Assembly: GCF_014642875.1 (NCBI RefSeq)
Contig: NZ_BMJC01000005.1
Location: 434,001 to 498,000, forward strand
From: Puia dinghuensis
GTDB taxonomy: Bacteria; Bacteroidota; Bacteroidia; Chitinophagales; Chitinophagaceae
Reading direction: 5' to 3'
Length of the DNA stretch: 64,000 nucleotides
The notes under the pieces are model-generated. The model had not been told where the DNA came from. It worked only from the letters and a program-made list of their open reading frames with translations, and did not search any database. A program made the position numbers and the translations under genes. Numbering within the stretch: position 1 is the first letter of the stretch; the number at the start of each line of letters is the position of its first letter. Positions 26,441 through 35,127 of the stretch are shown here, in pieces.

Positions 26441-28048
26441 TCACCGGAATAGCACCACGGCAAACCCTACCTTCCCATTCGCATTCCCGTTGACATAGAT
26501 ATCATAGGGAATCACCACCTGGTCGGGTGCCACCTGTCTCGACTGCTGGAAGTCAAGCGTATTCTTCAACCCCCAAAAAAGAATACCTTCATTGGTCACC
26601 TGCTCGCCGCGCGGGTCGATCACGGTCGTAGAGGCATAGATCTTCTCGCCATGGACAAAACTGTTGTAGAGAAAGACGATCCGGTCTTGCATCGGCACCA
26701 TCATATAGGAAAGATTGGGGGAATTCAATTCCGTCACCTGCTCCTGGCTGATCATCCCACTCCAGCAGCTGTCTCCCCGGCTGGCGGGGAAATAATAAAG
26801 GCTCAGATCGCCGCGATCATGATAAGGCGGGTTAGCAGTCTCACGATAACGCGCATATCCATACCGTGGCCCCGGAAGCCGCATCCGGGCAAAGGATGGC
26901 CCCGTATTGGGGTCGGGGATATCATTGGAAGCGAACAGGAAGGCCGGGTCCCACCCATCATCATATGGGTTATCATCCAGTTCCTCATACTGCCTGCCGT
27001 ATTCTTTCATCAACAAAAAACCCTTCCCCGGCACAGACACAAAATTCTCCTTCACCAGGTTGTCATTCCGCACCCGCTTCCCGCTAAGCGTATTCAATCG
27101 GTAGGAAGAATCAAAACTGAAAGTCTTTGTATGCATCGAATAGTGCACCACCTGAACATTCTTCAACGGCGCATAATGGAAGTTCGACAAGATACCCGCT
27201 ACGGCTTCCCTGGTAGTATTGTCGACAGACAAGCAAACGTCCTCCATCGACGAAGTTCCGGGTAACATGATCTCCTTGTAGGAAACAACCGTATCCAGGG
27301 GAGAGAATTGGAAAAGCAGGAAATTACTGTTCTGGCGCGAAGGCGACATCATCAGCCATTCTCCGTTATCGGCCAGTTTAATGGGGGTCTTATTGAAATC
27401 CTCCAACGGATAGGTGGAAAAATCGTCCTGTATCATCGGCTGGCTCAGATAGGGATGCCGGTAGATCTTCTGCGAAAGCAAATGCCAGTCCTCATCGTAT
27501 AAATAAGCATGGAGATAGGGCGCAGAAGAAGCAATGAATTGAAAACCCAACAATAATATCCGCGTCCTGTCCAGGCTCCGCACCAGCATAAAACTGGTGC
27601 CTGGTTCGTTAAAGGGAAATACCCCGATAGTATGATCGGGCTCCAGGGCCTCGCCATCAGGTTCATACCGTTGTAGCCGAACCTCAGTTTCTTTTCCATC
27701 GGCGGTCAACAGGTTCACCCGGTCGAAATGTTCATCCGTCATCACCAGGTATTCTCTGATGGATTTGTTCGTATAAGGCGGATCATCGATCATCCCCTTC
27801 ACTCCCATCCGACCGTCATACACGACAAAGTTACGTTCTTCCGTACCCGAAATTTCGTTACCATGACGCACTGCCTTCTTCCGGGTCGTCGCCGACACCC
27901 AATAAAAATCCCCCACTTTGCCCATCATCTCCTGTCGCAGCGTAAACCGGTCACTGTATGGCTCACAATACGACACCTGTTGGGCAAACAGGGAAGAACA
28001 GCTTAAAAGCAGATAAGTGTGTAGTGTTATCGTCGTCCGCCATCCCAT
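26441..28048 (-). CDS. Secreted hypothetical protein, possible beta-propeller
   Basis: 535-residue protein with a signal peptide (MGWRTTITLHTYLLLSCSSLFA, cut before QQVSY). The mature part has a repeating pattern of short beta strands and turns with conserved-looking Asp/Asn-Gly loops, compatible with a propeller, but I cannot identify a family. Sequence landmarks are NFVVYDGRMG, KGFLLMKEYGRQY and RIVFLYNSF. No catalytic motif was seen. It stands alone, convergent with the MetX-like hydrolase (27-base gap) and divergent from the transglutaminase-like gene. General resemblance in size and style to the unknown at 53517-55085, but I see no clear shared motifs. Confidence 0.78.
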   Translation of the reverse strand: MGWRTTITLHTYLLLSCSSLFAQQVSYCEPYSDRFTLRQEMMGKVGDFYWVSATTRKKAVRHGNEISGTEERNFVVYDGRMGVKGMIDDPPYTNKSIREYLVMTDEHFDRVNLLTADGKETEVRLQRYEPDGEALEPDHTIGVFPFNEPGTSFMLVRSLDRTRILLLGFQFIASSAPYLHAYLYDEDWHLLSQKIYRHPYLSQPMIQDDFSTYPLEDFNKTPIKLADNGEWLMMSPSRQNSNFLLFQFSPLDTVVSYKEIMLPGTSSMEDVCLSVDNTTREAVAGILSNFHYAPLKNVQVVHYSMHTKTFSFDSSYRLNTLSGKRVRNDNLVKENFVSVPGKGFLLMKEYGRQYEELDDNPYDDGWDPAFLFASNDIPDPNTGPSFARMRLPGPRYGYARYRETANPPYHDRGDLSLYYFPASRGDSCWSGMISQEQVTELNSPNLSYMMVPMQDRIVFLYNSFVHGEKIYASTTVIDPRGEQVTNEGILFWGLKNTLDFQQSRQVAPDQVVIPYDIYVNGNANGKVGFAVVLFR

Positions 28049-28437
28049 ACGAACTCCTTCTTCTTGAAGTTAACGAATTTTTTAATGCATTCCACCAGGT
28101 CACATTTCCTTAATACGGATTGCGCCTCCGCCGGCAAGCATTCCGGCAATGGGAAAATTTTTCCTTTCCTGGGAGCAAATTCACCACACTCCGGTGAGAA
28201 GAATTTTCCATAACAACTCATCCAAAAATGTAAAGAACTAAAAATCAACCTGCTAAAAAAGTTTTTAAAACCCTCCGCCCCCGGCGTGCCTTCCGGCACG
28301 TTGGTTGCCCTACACTACTCGGTTTTTCATAGGATATTGGATTTAAAAACGGGGCTGGATTTCTATCCTGGCCCTTTTTTATTTTGCACCCCGGTCCCTT
28401 TTTGTTGTAAGTTTGAAACTTTAATGACCCTTTTTTC
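28049..28437. other. Intergenic region of 389 bases between divergent genes
   Basis: No convincing gene. It holds a forward promoter (28383-28415), a short hairpin CGTGCC-TTCC-GGCACG (28285-28300), and a small palindrome GGAAAA-T-TTTTCC (28152-28164). A TACATTTT box on the reverse strand near 28225 might belong to the promoter of the secreted unknown gene, but its -33 element is poor. Confidence 0.55.
28383..28415 (+). promoter_or_regulatory. Bacteroidota-type promoter for the transglutaminase-like gene
   Basis: TTTG at 28383-28386, 21 bases, then TAAGTTTG at 28408-28415, an exact TAnnTTTG. The start of transcription would be near 28422, 16 bases before the ATG at 28438. Confidence 0.55.
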
Positions 28438-31020
28438 ATGCGTATCGCGTTGTCCATCACACTGGGCTTACTCCTAACCTTATGCCTCTCCGCCTCTCCC
28501 AACGTAAAAACCGGTGCCATTCCCACCTGGCTGTACGCCATCCATCCCGATCTCAACAAGAAACCCGCCCGGGACGAAATCAGCGATGGCTATTATTATC
28601 AGCTCTTCGATCTCCAAACCAACCTACCTCTCAAGACCAGGTATACCCATTATATTATAGATATTACCAATGAGTCCGGCGTCCAAAATGCCTCGGAAGT
28701 ATCCGTAACCTTTGCTCCCGAATTCCAACAGGTCGTCTTCCACCGCATCAGCGTTATCCGTGACGGCGCCGTCCTCAACCAGCTCGATCCTTCCCGTATC
28801 AAAATTGTCCAGGAAGAAAAGGAGGCTGGCCAATTCGAATACAACGGACTGAAAAGAGCCTTTCTCACGCTGAAAGATATTCGCACGGGCGACCACATCG
28901 ACGTCGCCTATTCCGTCGTCGGCTTTAACCCCGTTTTCCAAAACAAATACTCGGACGACTTTTCCTTCAGCTGCTCCACCGCGGTCTCTAATTATTACCG
29001 CACCATCCTCACCACCACCGATCGTCCTCTGCATATCCTGCCGTTTAACAACGCGCCGCAACCCACCCAACAACACCTGGGCAATATGCTCATTTACACC
29101 TGGGACAATCCCGGATTGGAGTCCGGAGAATCCGGTTTGGACGAACCTTCCTGGTATGCAAAAGCCCCCACCGTCTATGCCACAGAGTACAAGGATTGGG
29201 CGGAAGTCATCGACTGGGGTCTCAAGACCTTCAACTATTACCATTTCCCCCTGCCACCCGGCCTCCAACAAAAGATCACCGTCTGGCGCGCCCAGGCAAA
29301 AGGCGATAAAGACCTCTTCGCCAACATAGCCAACCGCTTCGTACAAAACGAGATCCGCTATCTCGGCCTGGAGATCGGCGTCAACACTCATCAGCCCCAT
29401 GCACCCGGCGGCGTTTTCACCCAGCGTTTCGGCGACTGTAAGGACAAGGCGCTACTACTCACCACCATCCTGCAACAAGAAGGCATTCCGGCTTTCGTAG
29501 CCCTCGTCAGCACCGAGACCCGCAGGGAACTTGCCAACATCGCACCGTCTCCCGGCGACTTCGATCATGCCATCGTAGCCATCCGGCGATCAAAAGGAGT
29601 ATATACCTATATAGACCCAACCAATTCCGGCCAACGCGGCGAACTCGCCGATCTCTTCATCCCTGCATATGGCTACGCCCTGGTATTGGAAGAAGGCGCC
29701 ACCGGCCTCCAACCCGTCACTCCCGGCCACATAAACGACTATACCATCACAGAGCAGCTCGATACGAAGTACTATGACAGCAGCCAGCTCACCGTTACCT
29801 CCATTTACACTGGCGGTGCAGCCGACGATATTCGCAGTGCATTCGCAGAGAACAGCATCAAGAGTGTCGGAGATACCTACCGCAAATATTATGCGAATCT
29901 CTTCGAAGGCATCCGGCAAACAAGCGCCGTCACCTATAGCGACGACAGCCTTAAGAACCAAATGACGGTGCTCGAACACTACTGCATTCCACAACTCTGG
30001 AGCACCGATAAAAAGGGTAAGAAATATTTTGAGTTCACGGCAGGCATTCTCGACCAGGCCTTTCCCGACCCCGCCGACATAGCCAGTGATGCCCCGCTGG
30101 CACTCACCTATCCCTATAATGTTCACTACACGCTAAACATCTCTCTTCCCGAAGACTGGGAATTCGGTGGTGGCGAACTGCATGTCAAAAATGACGCCTA
30201 CGAGTTCGACTTCGTTCCCATCGTCCATGGAAGCAATATGAGCTTGCACTATCTCCTGAAAACCTTTGACGATCACATCCCTGCTTCTGCTCTCCGTCAG
30301 TATAAAGAAGATTATAAGAGCATCTCCGGGAAGATATCCTTCCAGCTCTATAAAACCATTTCACCGGAAGGCTCCACACCAGATGAAACACCGGCTTCAA
30401 AGGAAGCCGTTTCTACCACCTCCCTCACAAAAGACTGGAAGGTCTGCTGGCCCGCCATCTGGCTAACCTTTTTCTTTTCCCTCTTCTTCTCCCGGCTCTT
30501 CGTCTGGCTCAATGCCCGCAGCGAAGAAACCCTCTACGCTGCCGGCACCGGTTATCCGCTGGGCGGGTGGCTCATCCTGTTGGGAGTAAGCATCGGGGGC
30601 ACCCTGCTGCTCGAAATTGCCCAGCTCATCCGTAGCAACTACTATAGCTATAGCAATTGGGCGGAATATGGCAATGCCGGCGGCTCCCGGCTACAATACT
30701 TTCTCATGGCGCAACTGGCCATCCATCTCGGCTTCATCGCCGGCGGCGGCGCCGTCCTGTACTGGTTCCTCCATAAAAGGGACATCTTCCCGCGGATGTT
30801 TCTCTGGTATGCCGGCATCTTGCTGTCAGGGCGTATCCTGCTGCTTCTCCTCGCCTCCATCATTCCCATCCCGCCGGCTATGCTCTCCGATTATAAATTC
30901 TCACTGACAAGAGATGCCATTCGCACCGGCATTTACATCACCATATGGGTTACCTATATCCTCCGCTCGGGTCAGGTAAAAAGCACCTTCCTCGAACCCT
31001 TCCGCGAACGCATCCGCTGA
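28438..31020 (+). CDS. DUF3857/transglutaminase-like membrane protein
   Basis: 860-residue envelope protein. It has a signal peptide (to about residue 20), a DUF3857 beta-rich domain (about 50-240), and a transglutaminase-like core with a complete triad: C334 in RFGDCKDKA, H377 in DFDHAIVAI and D393 in YIDPTNSG. A second beta domain follows (about 430-640, DUF3858-like), then a C-terminal membrane part of about five spans (665-690, 705-730, 750-775, 785-810, 835-850). The catalytic core could be a protease or amidase rather than a cross-linking enzyme. The C-terminal membrane bundle is unusual compared with soluble DUF3857 proteins. Monocistronic. Confidence 0.88.
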   Translation: MRIALSITLGLLLTLCLSASPNVKTGAIPTWLYAIHPDLNKKPARDEISDGYYYQLFDLQTNLPLKTRYTHYIIDITNESGVQNASEVSVTFAPEFQQVVFHRISVIRDGAVLNQLDPSRIKIVQEEKEAGQFEYNGLKRAFLTLKDIRTGDHIDVAYSVVGFNPVFQNKYSDDFSFSCSTAVSNYYRTILTTTDRPLHILPFNNAPQPTQQHLGNMLIYTWDNPGLESGESGLDEPSWYAKAPTVYATEYKDWAEVIDWGLKTFNYYHFPLPPGLQQKITVWRAQAKGDKDLFANIANRFVQNEIRYLGLEIGVNTHQPHAPGGVFTQRFGDCKDKALLLTTILQQEGIPAFVALVSTETRRELANIAPSPGDFDHAIVAIRRSKGVYTYIDPTNSGQRGELADLFIPAYGYALVLEEGATGLQPVTPGHINDYTITEQLDTKYYDSSQLTVTSIYTGGAADDIRSAFAENSIKSVGDTYRKYYANLFEGIRQTSAVTYSDDSLKNQMTVLEHYCIPQLWSTDKKGKKYFEFTAGILDQAFPDPADIASDAPLALTYPYNVHYTLNISLPEDWEFGGGELHVKNDAYEFDFVPIVHGSNMSLHYLLKTFDDHIPASALRQYKEDYKSISGKISFQLYKTISPEGSTPDETPASKEAVSTTSLTKDWKVCWPAIWLTFFFSLFFSRLFVWLNARSEETLYAAGTGYPLGGWLILLGVSIGGTLLLEIAQLIRSNYYSYSNWAEYGNAGGSRLQYFLMAQLAIHLGFIAGGGAVLYWFLHKRDIFPRMFLWYAGILLSGRILLLLLASIIPIPPAMLSDYKFSLTRDAIRTGIYITIWVTYILRSGQVKSTFLEPFRERIR

Positions 31021-31039
31021 CGCGCCGCTGCTGCATACG

Positions 31040-31999
31040 CTACTTCACCTCGCTGCGAATAGGCTTGAAACTCCTGAAATAAGCATAGATAGCCTCCAGG
31101 TCCTTCACCCTCATCCCCGCATACGACTGCCATGGCATCGGCGTATTCACCTCACCCATCGCCAACGGCTTCGGCACATAACCACTATCCGCATATTGCT
31201 TAAACTTCCGGACGAATAACTCCTTACTCCAATTGCCGATGCCGGTCTCCCTGTCCGGAGTGATATTCGAGGAAACGATCGTCTTCCCACCCACAATAAA
31301 TTCCCGCCCCCCGCCAAACTCCGATCCGGCAACAATTTTACCCCTGTCCACCTTGCTGTGACACTCGATACAGCTCGCCATCCTCACCAGGTATCTCCCG
31401 TAGGCAATCGCATTGTTACTATCCGGCAGTTGCTCCATCGCCGCACGCGCAGGGATGGTATTGACAATAAAACTCACCGGGAAATCCAGTTCCGTTGCCG
31501 GTACTTCATTGGGTATGGAAGGAAGGGTACGCAGATAAGCGATGATGCTGAAGATATCTTCCTGGTCAAGCTTGCCATAGGTCGGATAGTTCATAAGGGG
31601 AAAAAGCGCATGCCCGTCGCGGCTTTCACCCGTGGTGATGGCCCGGAAAAGCTCTCCGTCACTCCATGTATCCAAATGATAAGGAGTGAGGTTAGGCGCA
31701 TAGATGTTCCCCGGGAACCCTTCACTCTTGCTAAACAGTTCGCCACCCTTGCCAAGCGTGCTGTCCTTTATAGGACCCGCATAAAGGCTGGTATCCCGGC
31801 TGCTGTGACAGGCCATACAAGCGGCCACATTATTGGCGAGATACTTTCCGCGTTGCACCCTTCCCGGGGTGATCTGTACATGCAGATCGGCAGGTGGCCC
31901 CACATTGGGCAATACTTTCTTTACAAACAATCCCAGCGCCACTACGGCGAGAACAAGGATACCCAGAAGGGTTAGGAAGATCTTGGTGGACTTTCTCAT
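31040..31999 (-). CDS. Dihaem cytochrome c, membrane-anchored
   Basis: 319-residue periplasmic cytochrome anchored by one N-terminal span (about 6-26). Two CxxCH haem c sites are present: C61-MA-CH65 (VAACMACHSS) and C210-IE-CH214 (MASCIECHSK). Each domain carries a likely distal Met ligand region (FPLMNYPTY, NTPMPWQSY). It resembles the cytochrome subunits that take electrons from periplasmic dehydrogenases, so it might serve the distant molybdenum hydroxylase, but that is inference only. The start at 31999 was chosen for the anchor. It follows the TIGR03118-like lipoprotein gene by 34 bases in the same direction. Confidence 0.92.
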   Translation of the reverse strand: MRKSTKIFLTLLGILVLAVVALGLFVKKVLPNVGPPADLHVQITPGRVQRGKYLANNVAACMACHSSRDTSLYAGPIKDSTLGKGGELFSKSEGFPGNIYAPNLTPYHLDTWSDGELFRAITTGESRDGHALFPLMNYPTYGKLDQEDIFSIIAYLRTLPSIPNEVPATELDFPVSFIVNTIPARAAMEQLPDSNNAIAYGRYLVRMASCIECHSKVDRGKIVAGSEFGGGREFIVGGKTIVSSNITPDRETGIGNWSKELFVRKFKQYADSGYVPKPLAMGEVNTPMPWQSYAGMRVKDLEAIYAYFRSFKPIRSEVK

Positions 32000-32033
32000 A
32001 GTATAAGCTATATATGTTAGCCCACCAAGATAC

Positions 32034-33206
32034 TTATTGTTTGAGCAAATATCCAAACAGCCCATCAGCCTGATTCACCGGTCCCGCGGTAAAATACAAC
32101 CGCATATGATTGACGGCCGTGTCCGTAGTGGGCGGAAAACCAAGGGCCCAAAGCCCGTCGATGACGATGGTCTTTTTGTTACTCTGCAACTGCCCCTTGA
32201 ACGTTCCATTCTGCAAAAAGACATTGATCCGTCCATCCCCAAGGTTTCCTACCAGGATCACCGGCTCATTCAGATTGCCATTACCTTGATCGTTGTCATC
32301 ACCTTGATTATTATGACCCTCATCATCGCCTTCATCGTTTCCCATGTCCGCACTCGCCAGGAAATTGGCAGGCGTCATCGTAATCCCCCAGGGCGCATTC
32401 AAATCACCACCAGTAGCAAACCGCTTCACAAAAGAACCATCCCCCTTGAAAATATCTACGATACCCAGGCCGACACCGAAGACCGGAAAGCCGCCTGCTT
32501 TCACCTTGGCATAGGTTACATACAGCCAGCCGCCCACCGACTGGATATTATAAGGCGCATAACCCATGGGAAGCGACCCATCCGTAAACGTCATGGCCAC
32601 CGGCTTCCAGGCCGTATCCCATACGACGATCTTCCCTGACAAGATATCGGCAGCATAGATAAAGGTCTGCCCTGCAGCGTTGGAATCGATCGCCAGCCCG
32701 GTAAAGACCGAAGTCGAATCGTGCCCGATCTTCTGGGCATTGTTGCCCGAACCCCCGTTCCAGGCCGACAGGACGCCATCCAGGCCTACAAAAATGAAGG
32801 CAGCAGGCTTCCCATTGGCGATCCTGAACCCCTTGGTAGAATTGAATACGATACCCGTTGGATTCCCGCCGATCGTATCTCCGGGCGAGGGAATGGCCAC
32901 CGGTGGGCGCACGATGGCTCCATCCGCCGTATACAATTCACTGACATGCCCCGCTTGCGAATTCACCCAGGCAATACCCGAGGGCGACCAGGCCAGACCC
33001 CAGGCGTTCTGCAGGGTCGAGTCGGTGAGCCCCGCGCCATACGAGCTTTTATTGGCCACCAGGTTCACCTGTTGGAAACTCCGGAGATGATGGTTGTTAA
33101 TGAAGATCAGCTTGTGACAGGCAGTTGCCAGTAGAAGGCAGGCCAGCAGCGGCCAGCGTCTCTGAATGGACGGCAGCCGCATAAGCAATCGTTGAATAGT
33201 ATTCAT
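32034..33206 (-). CDS. TIGR03118 family lipoprotein, beta-propeller-like
   Basis: 390-residue lipoprotein; the N-terminus carries a lipobox LATAC (about residue 30). The pattern AWGLAWSPSGIAWVNSQAG and GNPTGIVFNSTKGF, with later LNAPWGITMTPANF and LWALGFP blades, fits the TIGR03118 family, whose members look like NHL/SMP-30 propellers. It carries an unusual acidic Asp/Asn/Gly insert (about 290-315, NDEGDDEGHNNQGDDNDQGN) that may bind calcium. It is upstream of the cytochrome gene in the same operon. The function of the family is not known. The start at 33206 was chosen for the lipoprotein signal. Confidence 0.85.
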   Translation of the reverse strand: MNTIQRLLMRLPSIQRRWPLLACLLLATACHKLIFINNHHLRSFQQVNLVANKSSYGAGLTDSTLQNAWGLAWSPSGIAWVNSQAGHVSELYTADGAIVRPPVAIPSPGDTIGGNPTGIVFNSTKGFRIANGKPAAFIFVGLDGVLSAWNGGSGNNAQKIGHDSTSVFTGLAIDSNAAGQTFIYAADILSGKIVVWDTAWKPVAMTFTDGSLPMGYAPYNIQSVGGWLYVTYAKVKAGGFPVFGVGLGIVDIFKGDGSFVKRFATGGDLNAPWGITMTPANFLASADMGNDEGDDEGHNNQGDDNDQGNGNLNEPVILVGNLGDGRINVFLQNGTFKGQLQSNKKTIVIDGLWALGFPPTTDTAVNHMRLYFTAGPVNQADGLFGYLLKQ

Positions 33207-33368
33207 AATCAGCAATTTTGACGTTTGACGATCTCCCAGGGGCGCGGGAGTTAAGCAGCGCAAAACCGGCTTTCTACGTAGGGGTCAAAAAATTCTTGTG
33301 GAGAGAGGTCTATGCAGGCATGTAGAACAAACGGGGCTTTATAATAGGCGGTTGCCTTGCGGCTTTCT

Positions 33369-33787
33369 TCATTTAAATACGGCAACCCATGCCCCCAGGA
33401 TGTTTTCTATCGTATATTTTTTCGCTTCTCCGGACGCAAGCTGCCGCGACCAGCCCAACCCTTGCGGCAGTGGCCCCGCCAGGCCCCGAACTCTCGTATT
33501 CAGCATAATAGGCGGTCTTCTCATTCTCCGGGTTTCGCCAGTTATCCCATCCCGCCGGGGCAATATGTTCGCCCATCTCCGTCCGGATATATACCGTCCG
33601 GGCAAAAGGTCGCCAGGGCCTCCCAAGAAAAACTTTCTTCGCCGCCGTATCCGCGACAAGTCTACAATCCACAAAAACAAAGCCAAACGCCTGCCGGGGC
33701 GTCGTGGCGGCAGCCGGGCTGGCCCATCCCCTGTAAAGCAGCAAACAGGGGCCAAAACAAAAAGGCCATGAGAACAAACTGTTTCAT
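33369..33787 (-). pseudogene. Pectinesterase remnant (internal deletion plus frameshift)
   Basis: The ATG at 33787 opens a good signal peptide (MKQFVLMAFLFWPLFAALQGMG), but that frame stops after 41 codons. From about 33720, in another frame, the sequence encodes an unmistakable C-terminal third of a carbohydrate esterase family 8 pectin methylesterase: QAFGFVFVDCRLVAD, FLGRPWRPFARTV (with the substrate-binding Arg) and PAGWDNWRNPENEKTAYYAEY. Near 33455-33463 a one-base insertion shifts the frame again; the tail GWSRQLASGEAKKYTIENIL continues in the third frame to 33369. The central part with both catalytic aspartates is missing (about 180 residues). The product cannot be active. The substrate fits the GH28 gene 3 kb away. 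Confidence 0.85.
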
Positions 33788-33821
33788 GGCCTAAAAATAC
33801 AAAGCTATTTATTATCCGCGT

Positions 33822-35021
33822 CTATCTGGGACGATGGTCACCACCACCGCCGCCACCGGGCCTGCCACCACCACCTTGCGGCATAGGCCGCGACATCTGC
33901 GGTTGGGGATGAAATTGCGGTTGCGGGCGAAATTGCTGTGGCTGCGGCCGGCTCATCTGACTAAACTGCGGCTGCGGACGATACTGAGGTTGCGGACGAT
34001 ATTGCTGCTGCGGCTGCGGGCGATACTGCGGCTGCGGCCTGTTCATCTGACCAAACTGCGGCTGGGGATGATATTGAGGCTGCGGGCGATACTGCTGTTG
34101 CGGCTGCGGCCGATACTGCGTTTGAGGCCGGTACTGCGGCTGCTGATGAAACTGCTGTTGTTGCGGCCGGTACTGCGGCTGAGCCTGCGGCCTGTTCATC
34201 ATTGGCGACTGCGGGCGATATTGCTGTTGCGGTCTGCTCATCTGGTTAAACTGCTGCTGCGGTCTGTTATACGGCTGCCGTACCGACGCCGCAGGACGAG
34301 TGGTGTTCAAACTCACCGGCCGCGCCGTCGCCATAGTCATCGGCCGGCCGTGGTTCACACTGGCAAAAGCGTTCCGGTCGTGCATAGCCGTCTGCTGATG
34401 CTGCAACTGTCCATCCGTACGCTGGATATGCCGTTCGTTCATCGCCATCTGGTCCCGCGCACCCGGCCGGACCTGGATACCGCCGGGACCGCCATTATAG
34501 CTTACGCGGTTGTTGACATATACATTATTATTGATCACCGTCCGGTTGATATACGTATTGTGAATGATCGTGGTATTGACATTCGTAATGGCTGTATTAT
34601 ACCGGAAACGACCGCCATACCATTCTCCACCGACATACCCTATACCACCATAACCACAACCATAGTTGATACCGCCATAGAAACCTACGTGCGGACCCCA
34701 ATAACCGGTGTGCCAGAGATAATAACCTTCTGACCAACCCCAGTAACCAGGCGTCCAAAGAAAACCGATCTCCGGCGGTGCAGCCCAATAACCCGGTACC
34801 CAATAATATCCACCATCATCGTCACCATAATAGTCATCATCCCATGCCCAGTAACCGGGTATCCAAATATATCCTTCTACAGGACAGGGCGGCTGATAAT
34901 AAACAGGTATAGCGGGAGGGGCAAATTCTACGGAAACGCCGAAGCTTACTTGTGCTTTCACTCCTGCAGCCATGAAAATCATGGCTAACAATAAACTGAG
35001 TGATAGAATGGTCTTTTTCAT
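33822..35021 (-). CDS. Secreted WxxGxW-repeat protein with Pro/Gln/Arg-rich tail
   Basis: 399-residue exported protein. The signal peptide (MKKTILSLSLLLAMIFMAAGVKA) was used to choose the start at 35021. Residues about 45-130 hold at least four WxPGYW/WxxGYW repeats (YIWIPGYWAW, YYWVPGYWAA, FLWTPGYWGW, LWHTGYWGP), the WxxGxW family (PF12779). A beta-helical-looking Asn/Thr segment follows (TTIIHNTYINRTVINNNVYVNN). The last 150 residues are a low-complexity tail of PQYRPQPQ units ending in a Gly-rich RPR terminus. The basic, extended tail may bind envelope polymers; no enzymatic motif. The pectinesterase remnant follows 34 bases downstream. Confidence 0.87.
   Translation of the reverse strand: MKKTILSLSLLLAMIFMAAGVKAQVSFGVSVEFAPPAIPVYYQPPCPVEGYIWIPGYWAWDDDYYGDDDGGYYWVPGYWAAPPEIGFLWTPGYWGWSEGYYLWHTGYWGPHVGFYGGINYGCGYGGIGYVGGEWYGGRFRYNTAITNVNTTIIHNTYINRTVINNNVYVNNRVSYNGGPGGIQVRPGARDQMAMNERHIQRTDGQLQHQQTAMHDRNAFASVNHGRPMTMATARPVSLNTTRPAASVRQPYNRPQQQFNQMSRPQQQYRPQSPMMNRPQAQPQYRPQQQQFHQQPQYRPQTQYRPQPQQQYRPQPQYHPQPQFGQMNRPQPQYRPQPQQQYRPQPQYRPQPQFSQMSRPQPQQFRPQPQFHPQPQMSRPMPQGGGGRPGGGGGGDHRPR
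33885..34275 (-). repeat. Low-complexity tandem repeats coding for PQYRPQPQ units
   Basis: Imperfect tandem repeats of a CGXCCXCAGCCXCAG type inside the WxxGxW protein gene encode about 15 PQYRPQP/PQFxQM units. It is protein-coding repetition in frame, not a CRISPR array. The tract is likely to vary in length between strains through slippage. Confidence 0.75.
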
Positions 35022-35127
35022 ATATTTAAATTTGAAGCTCTTATTACATAGATGCAATAACACCGCCAGAGTTTCATAACAAATCCTTACTTGTTGCAAA
35101 TCATATGTTAATAAGCAAACAACCGAT

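Noticed and set aside
28285-28300. Hairpin CGTGCC-TTCC-GGCACG as a terminator
   Set aside because: It lies between two divergent start codons, has no U-tract and no upstream gene end to terminate.
33885-34275. Regular repeats that could be mistaken for a CRISPR array
   Set aside because: Units are imperfect, in frame with a secreted protein, and lack unique spacers.
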